Shown here in pieces: positions 1 through 11,300 of a stretch of DNA of 64,000 nucleotides. The stretch is from the NCBI GenBank assembly GCA_024734555.1, contig JANPWX010000109.1, positions 239,068 to 303,067 on the forward strand, read 5' to 3'. The position numbers and the translations under genes are program-made. Below the pieces are notes generated by a model, which did no database searches, had not been told where the DNA came from, and saw only the letters and a program-made list of their open reading frames with translations. The DNA is from Trochalopteron elliotii. Taxonomy: Eukaryota; Chordata; Aves; Passeriformes; Leiothrichidae. Numbering within the stretch: position 1 is the stretch's first letter; every line of letters begins with the position of its first letter.

Positions 1-100
1 TGGAAGACAGAGGAATCAACCCTGTGTGTATATACTTTCTGCAAGAAGATTTAAGAAAAGACCTGTGAACTCAGAAGAGTAATAGCTTACTGAAGAAAAT

Positions 101-106
101 TTTATT
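101..106 (-). promoter_or_regulatory. Likely polyadenylation signal of gene A
   Basis: AATAAA on the minus strand, about 365 nt downstream of gene A's stop codon. Positions 1-469 hold no other recognisable feature, so this stretch is read as the 3' UTR and immediate downstream flank of gene A. Confidence 0.5.
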
Positions 107-469
107 CAAGCATCCTTACTTGACAAGTGCAAACAGTTGTCCCATTTTAAGTGTGGTACCTGACAGAGCACAAATGCAGGAAACTACTTGATGCAGGCCA
201 CTTCTCTAACATCCTACAGCTAATTCACTGCTACTGTGAGTGTGAAAGTACATTTTTTTGGATATATTGTGCATTTGTGTATGCCTAAGACTCAATTATA
301 TAAGTTTGGCAAGTAGACTTATTTTCATTTCAGAAAGTTCAGTAGGTGAGGTCAGACCTCCTAACTAAAAACTACCTCCATCTGAACAGAACTGATAGTG
401 AAGCATGTTTTTAAAGGAACTGCACTTACTAACAGGTTGAAGTCTCTCAGCATTGTAGTGTATTGAAGA

Positions 470-3400
470 CTAGCGTGGAATAGCACAGAGTTGATATGGA
501 TGTGGCTGCAGTATTGCACCCAAAATATACTCTAGATTGATTTCCTTCACTCCCTCAGGGAGCTGGAACGTAAATGCTCGAAGAAGGTTGGTAAAGAAGA
601 TGAACAGTTCAACTCGTGCCATCTGTTCCCCCAAACATACACGGTGCCCTGCAGAAGAAAACCAAAAGAGTTGGTTGAGTAAAGTTAAAATCTGTAAAAG
701 AGTTTTGCACAAAATTCTACTGACTTCCACAAATTCTGTTAATGTAAGGTAATTAGTTCCTATTTCCTTCTGTGAAGGACAGAAGATATTTTAGGGGGGA
801 GGAGGGGAAACATTTAACTGAGAAACTGTGCACCTCTGTCAAGTATTTGATTTGGTATTTTGGTTGGGTTTGTTTAGGGTTTTTTTTTTTACCCCTGGAG
901 CATGTATGCAATTCTCCCTTTCCATTATTGATTCTTTTTCTCTGAGAGAACCGTGAATTGCTTCTTAGCTAAGCCAGATTTTTAAAAGATTCATATACTT
1001 CAGAGTCTTATTTTGGTTGTTGAGAAGGGAGGGCTGGAGCATTGTGGGATGCAGTACTGAAGCCAAGTAGAAGGATGTAATCAGGACTTCTTTAACAGAA
1101 ATTCAGAAGGGTGTATTGGGTCCTTGTAGCCCTGATGCTGTCAGGAGCAGATGTGTGAGCTGAGGGAGTGAAATGTGCAGTGATATATAGACACAGTGAC
1201 TCATTCTGGCATATTGATTACATGGAATATTTCAGGATATCTATATATTCCAGACTAAAAAAAACCCCTAAGATGGATATTCAGAGTACATAAATACTCA
1301 GATTACATAAGCAGAAAACAACCAGAGCAAGTTAAAAAAATAGTCCTTTGCCACAGCTGAAATGGGAGCCCAAATTAGTTGTCTTGATTCATGGCCATTT
1401 GGTGAGTGAAGGAGGTAAGATGATAAATACTTGTTTTGCAAAGATGATTCTAGGGTTTACAGACAATTTAGGCAATTTTTTTAAAAATCTGAATTTTCTG
1501 CATTTAGTCTGTGTTACTCAGTATGCTCTTTGCTTTTTCTCTTCAAGAAGTAGCTTTAGTAGTAATGTAGTAGTAGTATAGTAGTATAATGTCACAGTAG
1601 CACAAAAAAACCCCTCAGCTGTTTCCCAGTGGTTTTATTGTGAATTCTTTAGTAATGATACCACTTTGCTCTTTTGTGCTGCCTTTTTTCATAATCAGTT
1701 TATTGGAGAAACTGGTAGACTAGAGAAACTCACTAGAGTTGTTTTATACTGCTTTTCACTCTTCCCCCCCCTTTTTTCCCCCTCCATATCTTTGAATATC
1801 TGCATTTTGCACTGTGAGTTAAGTTGTACATTGTAATATGCTTTTGAAAAATTACAATTTTCTTTGATTGCCTAATATGCTACTGAAAGCTTACAAAATA
1901 TACTGGCTTTTGCTAGTTTTCTACAGATACAAGAAAACCTGGTGCTAGACCATTAATGTAGGATTTGGAAGGCTGAGTTTTGGTTTCCTACTTCTTCACA
2001 GATTTTCTCTGTATGTTTTGAAAAATCACATTCCTTTTGTCACTGGCCTTCCTATTTGTAAGATGGAAATAAATCAGTTTCCTGATTTAGGGGAATTACC
2101 TTGATTTCACAGGGAATTAACTTGATTTAGTAATTAGGAGATAAGAAGCTCAGATATCCTTATGGTAGGAATCCTGCATATGCCAAGGAAAGAGCATTGT
2201 GTCTCCCAGCCATACTTATCCTTTTCTTGTTGAATATATGAAAAATACAAAATGCGCAACAATATTTGTGTCTCTTACAGCAGAAGACCTGACTTCAAAT
2301 CTTTGTGTCAAATGCATTTTTATAAATGTATGTTTTTAAAATTTTAGAACTTAGAAATAATATTTTTAATCTTACTGCAAAACACAGCAAACAGGAATAT
2401 TCAAGGTCAGGGTGTTACCTGCTGAGAAAGGTAAGAATGCCTCTTTGTTCACAAAGTTGCCATCCAAATCTAGGAAATGATCTGGGTTGAACTTCCAAGG
2501 GGTTGCCCAGTGCTCAGTGTCATACACCACAGAGTGCAGATTTGGCAACACAAGCGTGCCCTGCAAGAAGCAGCAGAGATCTTATTTTCAATAGATTTTC
2601 CTTCTCTCTCTGTCATATAAATGCTAAATATTAACAGCTCAAAGATGTAAAAACCAGGGGGGTATCCTCTGTACCTTTTTAATGTGAAAACCCAGCAGAG
2701 TTGTGCTCCTCAGGCACTGTCGAGGGACCCCGACAGAGGTGACGTTGCTGTAGCGCAAAGCCTCGTGAATCACAGCGTTTGTGTAGGGCAACTTCTTACG
2801 GTCTTCATAGCTGATGATGTGGGAGGGTTCCAGAACAGCCTCTATCTCTCTGTGAACCTTCTCTGCAGACAAATGAAAATACTTTGATTTTTCGCTCCCC
2901 ACCCCCTCTCTTCCCTGCTTTTTTCCAGCAGGTTTTTCTATGAGAGTGTCCTGTATGAGGGAGATAAAAGAAATGATGTTGCTGTGAAATATATTGGTTT
3001 GTATTGTCGCATGTGGTTTGACTGCTGCGTAGGTTTTAGTTGATGGAGGAAATGCATCTCCCCGAAGCACAAGATAATGTCTTATGTAAGACATATCCTA
3101 CTTGGTGATGAGGATAGTACAATTCTGTGTTTCAGAAAAATGGATTAAAATTTGAAATGACAGGTATAATTTCCATTGTTTATAAGTATGTATCAGATTG
3201 GGTGTATTTTAAAAACTTTTCTAGTTTGAAGGTTAGGAGGAGGCTAGGTTGCATATTAAATGTCTTTAACTTTTTATTCTGTCTTGCCAACCTAGTGAGG
3301 TAAAACTGTGACTACTACTAATTTCTGCTAGTTTTTCTGGTGAACCAGATGGGGAAGCACCTGTTTGTTTCATTATTGACCTTGCATTTTCTGGATCTCA

Positions 3401-6400
3401 ATTGCTGATGTACCACCTTTCAGGTGCATAGCTAAGGGTTTTTATGATGTCTTGCAAGTGATTGGGCTAATACACTAATGATGTTCATTGTGATGTTGAA
3501 TGCAGTTTTCTTTGACAGTGCTTTTACTCACCTTGTATTTCTGGGTATTGTACCATGTAGAGCAGTGCCCAGAGAAGGGTGGTGCTTGTTGTTTCTGTCC
3601 CTCCCAGCAAAAGATCAACCACAGTTTGAACCATGTTTTCTTTATTGAATGTAGAAGTAGGGTCGTCCTTGGTCTGTAGGGTATATTCACAAGAAGACTA
3701 TGTAATAGATAATTTCAGATATTTCACCACTCCCATAGAAGCTGTCATTGATGATAACAGTGAGCAGCCCATCAAATCAAAAACCTTCAGCGCTACACAA
3801 ATAGAGTGTGCATGTAAAAATCCTTTGGCCGTTATTGGAAAAGCAAGTATTTGTAGTGGGCATTGAAGCCAAGGAAGGGAGAGTGTGATAAACAGATACT
3901 TACTTTTGTTATTTGAGCCAGGTAGAAGTCAATGAGATCCTGTGGATCACCTGTGTTCTGTCTCTCATGAGCCTGGATCTCCTTCATGACTAATTTGTGC
4001 ATGAAGTCGTTGTAGGCAAACACCTCCTGATGAGGCCCTGGCAGATGGTGCATGAGCCATGGGAAAGCATCATACATCTGTGGTGTTAAACAGAAAGCAA
4101 AGAATGTCAGATCCCAGATCTGATTTCCTGATAATTGTGATCACTGCAACACCTGGGCAACCAAATTGGGATGAGAGGCGATAGACACAAATCGGAGAGA
4201 GAGCTTTAAAAAATATTCTTCTTGGTGTGATAAAGTGGTAACGTGTATCTTATAGGAAGCTCAGAATAACTCAGATCTTGATGGTAATACAAATTATGAA
4301 TTGAAGTAAGAGATCTTTTCAAAAGGGCATTTATTTGATGACTTAGTTCTTATTAACTGCATGTCTGGATTTGCAAGACCGAATGAAAATTAAATTTTAG
4401 AAATTGCTTTCATTTTAAGAACTAAGAATCTTAAATACACAGTATTCTACAAATGATTGCTCATTGGAAATTTGTGAAAAGCAGTGATGATCCAGAGTTT
4501 TAATTTTAGGATGTGATTTACAGGCATAAAAAAGGATTAGAAGCCAATAATTAAATATACAAGATATGTATTGATTTATTACTTCATTGTGGCTAGTAGA
4601 GCAATGATATATTTGGAAATGGAAATGTTTGTGAATAATTGTCTCTGACTTTTAATTTCTTTTGACTTGTCAAGTGCAAATGCACCTTAAGGAACAAGAA
4701 CAAGAAAATTAGGTTCTTACCCTGCCCCAGATAGTACCTTGAAAGTAGATCACAAAATAAATAGCTTTGATGAGTCTGCTGAAAGATTCATCCTCAGAGG
4801 AGAAGCAATGACCAAAAACAACAGCACAAATTATATTTGCAATTGCATGGACGATGGAAGTGTGGGGGTCAAAAGGTTTGCCTGTGAATATGGGAGGTGC
4901 TGTGAGAACTTCTGAATAGACTACAGCAAGAAAAATTAGGAAGACTTTTTTTTTCAATGGTAAAAACAACAAGGGATCAGACTACTTTTAGAAAAATTTC
5001 ACATAAACGAAGCCTGCCTTTATACATATTAACTGCATGAATTATAAGTACATGGAACCTTAATCTTCAATCTGCTCTTTACTCTTGTAAAATACAGTGA
5101 TTATCAGTTTTGAGACAGCAAACATAAAGTCTCTTTTCCCTTCTTTGACTTGTGGTCTGGGTTGTGTGGAAACACAAGCAATTAATTAGAGCATATGCCT
5201 TCAAATATGGAGGTAGGTATTTAAGTTTTGCCGTTAAAAACCAAAACAAACAATCCTCACACCCCCCACCCCAGAAAACCCCCCAAACCCCCAAACAAAC
5301 AAAAAACGAAACCACCAACAAAAATACAGAAAAAAATTGGAGTTTTCATTTCTTAATTCTGTTGAAATTACTTATCTCTTTTTGGTTTTCAAGTATCAGC
5401 CTAACAATCCAACCATAGATGTGTTTTTTTTTCCACAGACTGAGCTGTAAAAGCTCATATAATAGGGTAGAAAATATCTGCCATTGAATAGGATTAAATA
5501 AAAAAAAATTAAGTACACATTTCAATAACAAGGGCAACCTTTGAAGTATACTCCTATGGAAAATGCATCCCTGACTTCAATCCAGTGCTCTTGGTTGTTC
5601 TTGGAAAGAGTAAATACATTTATTGAGTTTAAATTGAGAAGGGATCGCATGGTAGGTAAAGCTTTGGGCTGAACACGGACTCGAGGTAGATGATTTTTTT
5701 CATCTCCTATCCTGCATTTAAAGATTGTGTGAATGTTGCTCTCGGAAAAGAGATGAGCCTGGTCCAAGTGGAGTTGGAGAGAGACCTCAGGCAACCCCTC
5801 TGTGGTTTCACATGGAACACAATGTGGGTGAGGGATTTGGCTGCTCAGAATATTTATATTTAATTGCTTTATTTTGGCAGCTTGTTAAAATTCTATTGGT
5901 TTCTATTTCATCCAAACCTTGAAAATAAGTTTTTTTGGATAACTGAATGATACATTCCTTGTGTTCAGATTCTTCCTCTGCCAAATCCTAAAATCCTGCT
6001 GTCCTAGAATGACTTCCAGCATGTCACACATTGCATATTTTAAGGAGGGTTTTTCTATACTCCTTGAGTGTAAGAATCCTTACCAGCTGTGTTGATAATA
6101 AACATTTTTAAAACTCTCCTTATTTAAAAAACCTAATTTTATATTGCCCACTGTGCAGACAAAACATTTTTTGCAAAGAATGCAGTTAAGAAGCCAGTGA
6201 AAGTTCTACTAATATCAACAATATCTATATTATTGCAAAAATGTACTGTGAAACTTTTATCAGCCCTAATGTTTCAGGAAAAGCTCTAAGTGTTGTTCTT
6301 CTAGTGAATTTACCTTTTGTATTTGCAAAGATGTCCACAAGGTGACGAGCCTCTGTTTGAATTTGATGCTCCAAATTGTTCTTACCAAGTGCCAGACTTC

Positions 6401-8314
6401 TTATAATTGTCATGCCAAAGCGTCTCTGCTGCTTCCAGGTGTGGCCATTTGTCAGGAAAATACCTGAAAAACACAGAAACATTTAGTTCATTGCTGGGAA
6501 GGGAAATCCTTTCAGTGCAGGAGGCGAATTTTGATTTAGATGAGGTTGTATTTCACTAACAAGACACAATGATTTTAGATTTTAGAAGCTGAGTTTTGGT
6601 CTGTGAGGATTTTATGACCCCCAGCTGATCATAAATGTGTCCTTGGAAACTGAGTGGGTTTCTGTGAGGACTGAACAGTTTTATCTATAGATATCTTCTA
6701 CATGAGCAGTCTCCTGGTTTAGAAACGACACAATTGAAGGGCAACTTCTCCAGGAAAGTATTCCTTTGGATGTATTGGGAGGGGAAAGGACTGAGTGATG
6801 TGTTTTGTAAGACAAGAAATTTTGGGGTTTTCAGTAATGTGCTTAGCTCTGTAGGAAACATTATGCCCTGGTACAACCGTAGTTGGTGTGTGTGCACAGG
6901 AAAACATCTTCCTTCTTTGCACCTTGTTCTATCCCAGTCTTGTGGAACATCTTGTACCTTTCTCACCCATCATATCTCTGTAGAAAGGGGTGAGAGGCCT
7001 TCCAGAAACTTCTTCTGAGTGGGTGATGATGCCATCTTTTACTGCTTTGTATCCATTCAGCACAACCAGAGGTGTCTGTCCCATCCACAGGGTGTAGATG
7101 CTTCCGTAGATGTTGGTTAACTGAAGAGTTGATAACAGGAAGTTTGTAACTATAAACCAGGCAAAGCAGGCACTCAAATATCATTTTATTTAAGAGTTTT
7201 CTGTAATTGTAACTAAACCCATTTCTTGACATCAAATTGAATTGCAGGTTTCAGAAAACAATTATCTTTCTGTTATTACTGTGCTTTGGGAACAGAAGGT
7301 AATTGTTCTTTATGGAATAGATGCCAAGGATATCCCTCAGAAGAACATCTCTGAAAATTTCACAGTAAGAAAAACAGCAGGTTACTTTGTCAGCTCTGAA
7401 TCAAAGAACAAATTATTAAAGGCAAAATCCTAGAGCTTCTCTCTTTATTTTATTAATGAACCAAAATTACGGTATTTTCTTGTCTCTAACTTACAAAGAA
7501 AGCAAAGAAATGTTCTTGCTTTTTTTCCTATAGCTTCCACAAGATTTTTCCTATTTTCCTCTGTTGTTCCTCACAGCATGCTTGTATTTTTCCTAGTAAT
7601 AGCAGGAAGCAAATTCCCTACTTTTTAAAAATAGTTTTGATTGGTGTGATTGGTTGTGTTGTAAGCATAAAAGCAATCAGATTTTCCTGCTTTGTTTTAA
7701 CAGTAATTTGTTTACAGCAGACAAGAAATCTTTTTGCTGTAAAAACAAGGGGAAAAAGTGTCTGTTTAGGGTACGTGTTTGGATGTTTGGTCTCCATCTC
7801 ATGGAGATGTTCCAGTGGCTTTGGTGTCAGGAGAGCTCTGCTAGAGGTGGCTTACAGGGCTAGAAATCAACACAAAAACAGAATGAAACTGCTAATGAAA
7901 TACCATTCCATGACAGTGCTTGTGAGAATATAACCAAAAGAGAGAGAAAAGAGCAAGGACTAAAGCAATGGTGGTGTTTATTACTCAGAAATATTTTTCA
8001 TAGTGCAGGGTCCTCAGACTCTTTGAAACTGGTAATCAAGCCTGAGGTTTAAAAAAATAGCATTTTAGGCTGTTCCTATGCAGTGCACAATTTAAGTTGA
8101 AATAGATTCAGAGTGATTTTCAACCACAGAGATAAATAAATACCTTACTGAGAGTTTCTCGGCGAAGTTTGAAGTCCAGCAGCCACAAATTTCCGATGAT
8201 GGGGAGGGGAACTGGTCCTGGAGGAAGCTGGGTCCTCATCCATTGCAGCTTGAGGAACTGCAAAATCAGGAGACACACTACTAGAGCTATAAAAATCTCA
8301 GTAATCCCCAACAT
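470..8314 (-). CDS. CYP2J-like: Gene A: cytochrome P450 family 2 subfamily J, nine exons, complete, 489 aa
   Basis: Coding exons (high to low): 8314-8144, 7120-6958, 6463-6314, 4881-4721, 4077-3904, 3673-3532, 2862-2675, 2560-2419, 648-470 (stop TAG 472-470). All introns are GT-AG with the usual CYP2 phases, and the joined frame is open. Exon 1 encodes a hydrophobic ER anchor (about residues 4-23) and the PPGP hinge (31-34). Further motifs are WxxxR at 121-125, I-helix GGTET at 297-301, ExxR as EALR at 354-357, and the heme loop [10 protein letters not shown] with Cys435. Family role: NADPH-P450-reductase-dependent monooxygenase of the ER membrane; the substrate is not deducible. It is the only minus-strand member, divergent from gene B. 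Oddities: FGHCF where the paralogues have GHRF; WATP and FNPDHF in exon 8 where the others have WETP and FNPGHF. From memory, human CYP2J2 also has the latter two, so they may be ancestral. The CYP2J call is firm; the member number is open. Confidence 0.95.
649..2418 (-). other. Intron 8 of gene A (1.77 kb), no gene inside
   Basis: This is the longest intron of gene A. It has a short degenerate GTA-type simple repeat around 1557-1590 and several homopolymer T runs. I see no coding exon or recognisable mobile element. Confidence 0.6.
1557..1590. repeat. Degenerate trinucleotide repeat (AGT/GTA)
   Basis: Imperfect run of AGT/GTA units inside intron 8 of gene A. It is short and interrupted. Confidence 0.6.
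5262..5292 (-). other. Potential G-quadruplex in intron 3 of gene A
   Basis: The plus strand has four C-runs (5262-5267, 5269-5272, 5279-5284, 5288-5292) with short spacers. On the minus strand, which is the sense strand of gene A, these become four G-runs of 4-6 with loops of 3, 6 and 1 nt. That fits the classical intramolecular quadruplex pattern in DNA and in the pre-mRNA. A long A/C-rich low-complexity tract follows to about 5333. Confidence 0.6.
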
Positions 8315-11300
8315 TTCATCAAAATTTTAACTTCTCACTGGGTTTTAGCTTTTTTGGTATTGTCTTTTTTTTTTTTTTGTATGACGACTTCTGAAAATTT
8401 GGATTTATGGAGATGTGTTTCTTCTACTGAATCCAAACTCTTTCTAAGGACATGCCTCCTGTAGCCATCTCTCTCTGACAATCTACAGTTTTCCCAAGCT
8501 GAGGTCCTTAGAAAACCAAACTATGTATCCTTTGTGGTTAGCCAAGCCACACCCACCCTTTTTAAAATGATCTGTAATTGTCTCTGTCTCTTTTTTAATT
8601 CAGAATTTTGTTTCCTTCTTAGTCTTGATAGTGGGTCAAAGTGCCAATTATTGAACAGTTATCCAACATTTTCAAGAGTTTTGCATAATGTTAATACCTC
8701 AGGCAGTTTCATGTAGTTAAACATTGAAATGCATTAGTTATTGTCATTCTGAAATACTACAATTATAGTGTGGTTTCTTTATAGAAGAAGAAACATCTAC
8801 ACAATATCTGAGGTCTTTGAGGTGTAAAAGAATGAATTAATGCAGCACAAAGCTAAATTATTTTCTTTAATAAGAAAAACAAAAGGTAATTTAATAATTT
8901 GAAGAGTGTCTTCTTTCCCCTTTTATCATATCCTAGGTTATGATATCATGTGAACACTAGTGAGAGATTATTTTTCTATCCATCAGATTATATTATGTTT
9001 TTTAACTTTTATTTTTAAAAATTTTTCATTTTATGCTATTTTAAAATCTTCTGGTGCAAATTTTGGAGATCAAACCATGCACGGGTTCTATTAGATCTGT
9101 GGAAAAGAACAAATAAATGGAAGAAAGAGGCAAAACTTTTAATCCTTACTGATTTATGGATCCCATAAATTTACCAGAGAGATTTGGACGGGTGTGTAGC
9201 AAACTTTAACATGAGACTTACTTTTTATACTCTCTGATATATTACACAGTATTTTTCAACGCTTTGTTCAAGAACCTAGCTAATGCTATCTTCAAGTCTA
9301 AATAGGAGATTAAGGAAATCCATACAATTGTACAAGTTGCCTGTTTGAAAATTTTATCATAATTTCTCTGAGTAGTCTTGCTGAACTTTTCAGTCTGCAC
9401 TTTGCAGCTCAAGAAGTTTCTGCAAAATCAAGGTTATTGATTTGAACTAATGTATGTTATGATCCTGAAATATAAAGGTTTAATGCTATCCATGGGTTTC
9501 TTAAGAACTGAATTAAGCTTTAAGAAACTGAGAGTTACAGGCATGGACACTCATTTCAGGTAGTTTTCTAGTGAGCTTTTTTTTTTTTTTGGGTGGGGGG
9601 TTGGTTAGTAAAAGAAAATGTGGTAAATACAATCTTGCATGATTCAGTCTTGAAAAATGTGTGGGTGACAATTGGTCTTTTTTTCTGCAGTGGATTGTAA
9701 AAACTTCAGATTCCAGCAGGAAACACAGGGGCAGTTTCACAGGGCAGCAGAGACATTGCAGCATTTTCTTGCCTTACTTTCCTGAGCAGCCACCACTTGA
9801 CTTTTCTGTGCAGTTTCATGCAACACTTCTGCTTTAATGTGCTGCATATGCAGATGCTTTTGCAGGAAGTGTGGAAGTGGAGGCCAAGGACCATGCCTTT
9901 GTGCCTCTGTTATCCGTTTGTTTAGGCTTTTTGGGCAGAGAAATGGAAACAGAAAAAATGATAAGCATAATTTCCAGCAGCATGGTTCTATGAACCTTAC
10001 AGTTGAAGAGTTAAGTCAACAAAAACTGAGGGAAGCAATTTGAAATTCAGTAACTTTTATGGTTTTGACAGCCAATTCTGACAGTTCCATATGTATATCA
10101 AAAATTGTGATTTTACTGACTTATGCTATAGAGCAGTTATTTATCCAGCCAGTTTTTCAAATTTTGATGCTATTTGAGACTTTAAAATGAGTTAATTGGT
10201 GAAACTATCTAAATTCACTTGCTGCTCGTGTACATCAGAACTTCATTTCTCCATTTGTTTTATTTCTCCCCATTTCATCCAGGTGGTCATGTCTGGTTAA
10301 AAATAAGTGGCTGCTGTTCTATTTCTTATTTGTGCACAGAATCACTTGTTAAGTTTGCAAGTTTTGCAACAGTTCAAGACTTCTGAAAGCTCTTGATGTT
10401 CTCATGCCCATCAGTGAGGATATGATTTATACACTTAAAATTACCATAATTAAGGTGAGTTAAGCCATGAATTTGCCTATTAATAACAGTGATTATGAAG
10501 CAACTTAAGAGAAGAAAACAAAAATAAAGAAAAGGGCTTGATGTGAGAGAAATCTGGTTCCATCTAAATAAGTCTGGACCCGCCAAGAGTGTTAGTGTGA
10601 GCCTGACCCTTTGAACACTGTGGGCAGTGTGTTTTCCTGCTTCTAGGTGACAGCTGTGGGCACACTGAAATACAGTGAGGCAGTTATTTCACAAAAGCTT
10701 GGGCTGACGTTAACAAGCAGAGAAAAAGCAAGGAAGCTGTTTCAATACTGTGTATTTTATTATTTTCAGTACATGTGAGTAGTAGCTGTTCACATAAATC
10801 TTGCTCTATCTCCTCTGACACAAATGCTCTTGCAAGAGCTGCAAGCTGCATCTCCACTTAAGATGACTGGTATTAAGTTAGATCGTTTTGAGCAGATGAG
10901 GAAACCTGCTTCTGTAGTGAAGGTTTCAGGCCACCCGAGTGGGAAGCAAAGAAGAGCCTTAGGAGATCCTTAGGAAGGTGTGAAGCAAATGATGAATGTG
11001 CATACAGGGGGTGGAAAGGGTTCCTGGCACACCTCTGCCCAGAGCGTGTGTCATCTGCTCTGACAGAAAACCAGGGCTCATTTTCTGTCTGTTGCAGGGA
11101 CAGGCTCAGCACATATTAGAAAACACTGCCTGGTGTTCTTGCTGCCTGGTCTGTCCTCAAGCTAAACAGCACAGGCATTGCTAAGCAGGTTTTGGGATTG
11201 TTTGTGGGTTTGTTTTTTGTTGTTGTTTTTTTCCTTCCTTCCCCCTGCCCAGTAGAGACAGTAATTTGGATTTCTCACCTTAGCTGTCCCTTCCTCCCCC

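Noticed and set aside
2639..3094. Long minus-strand frame read as a separate small gene
   Set aside because: Only its 3' part (2862-2675) is real, as exon 7 of gene A; the remainder is intron read-through upstream of the acceptor.
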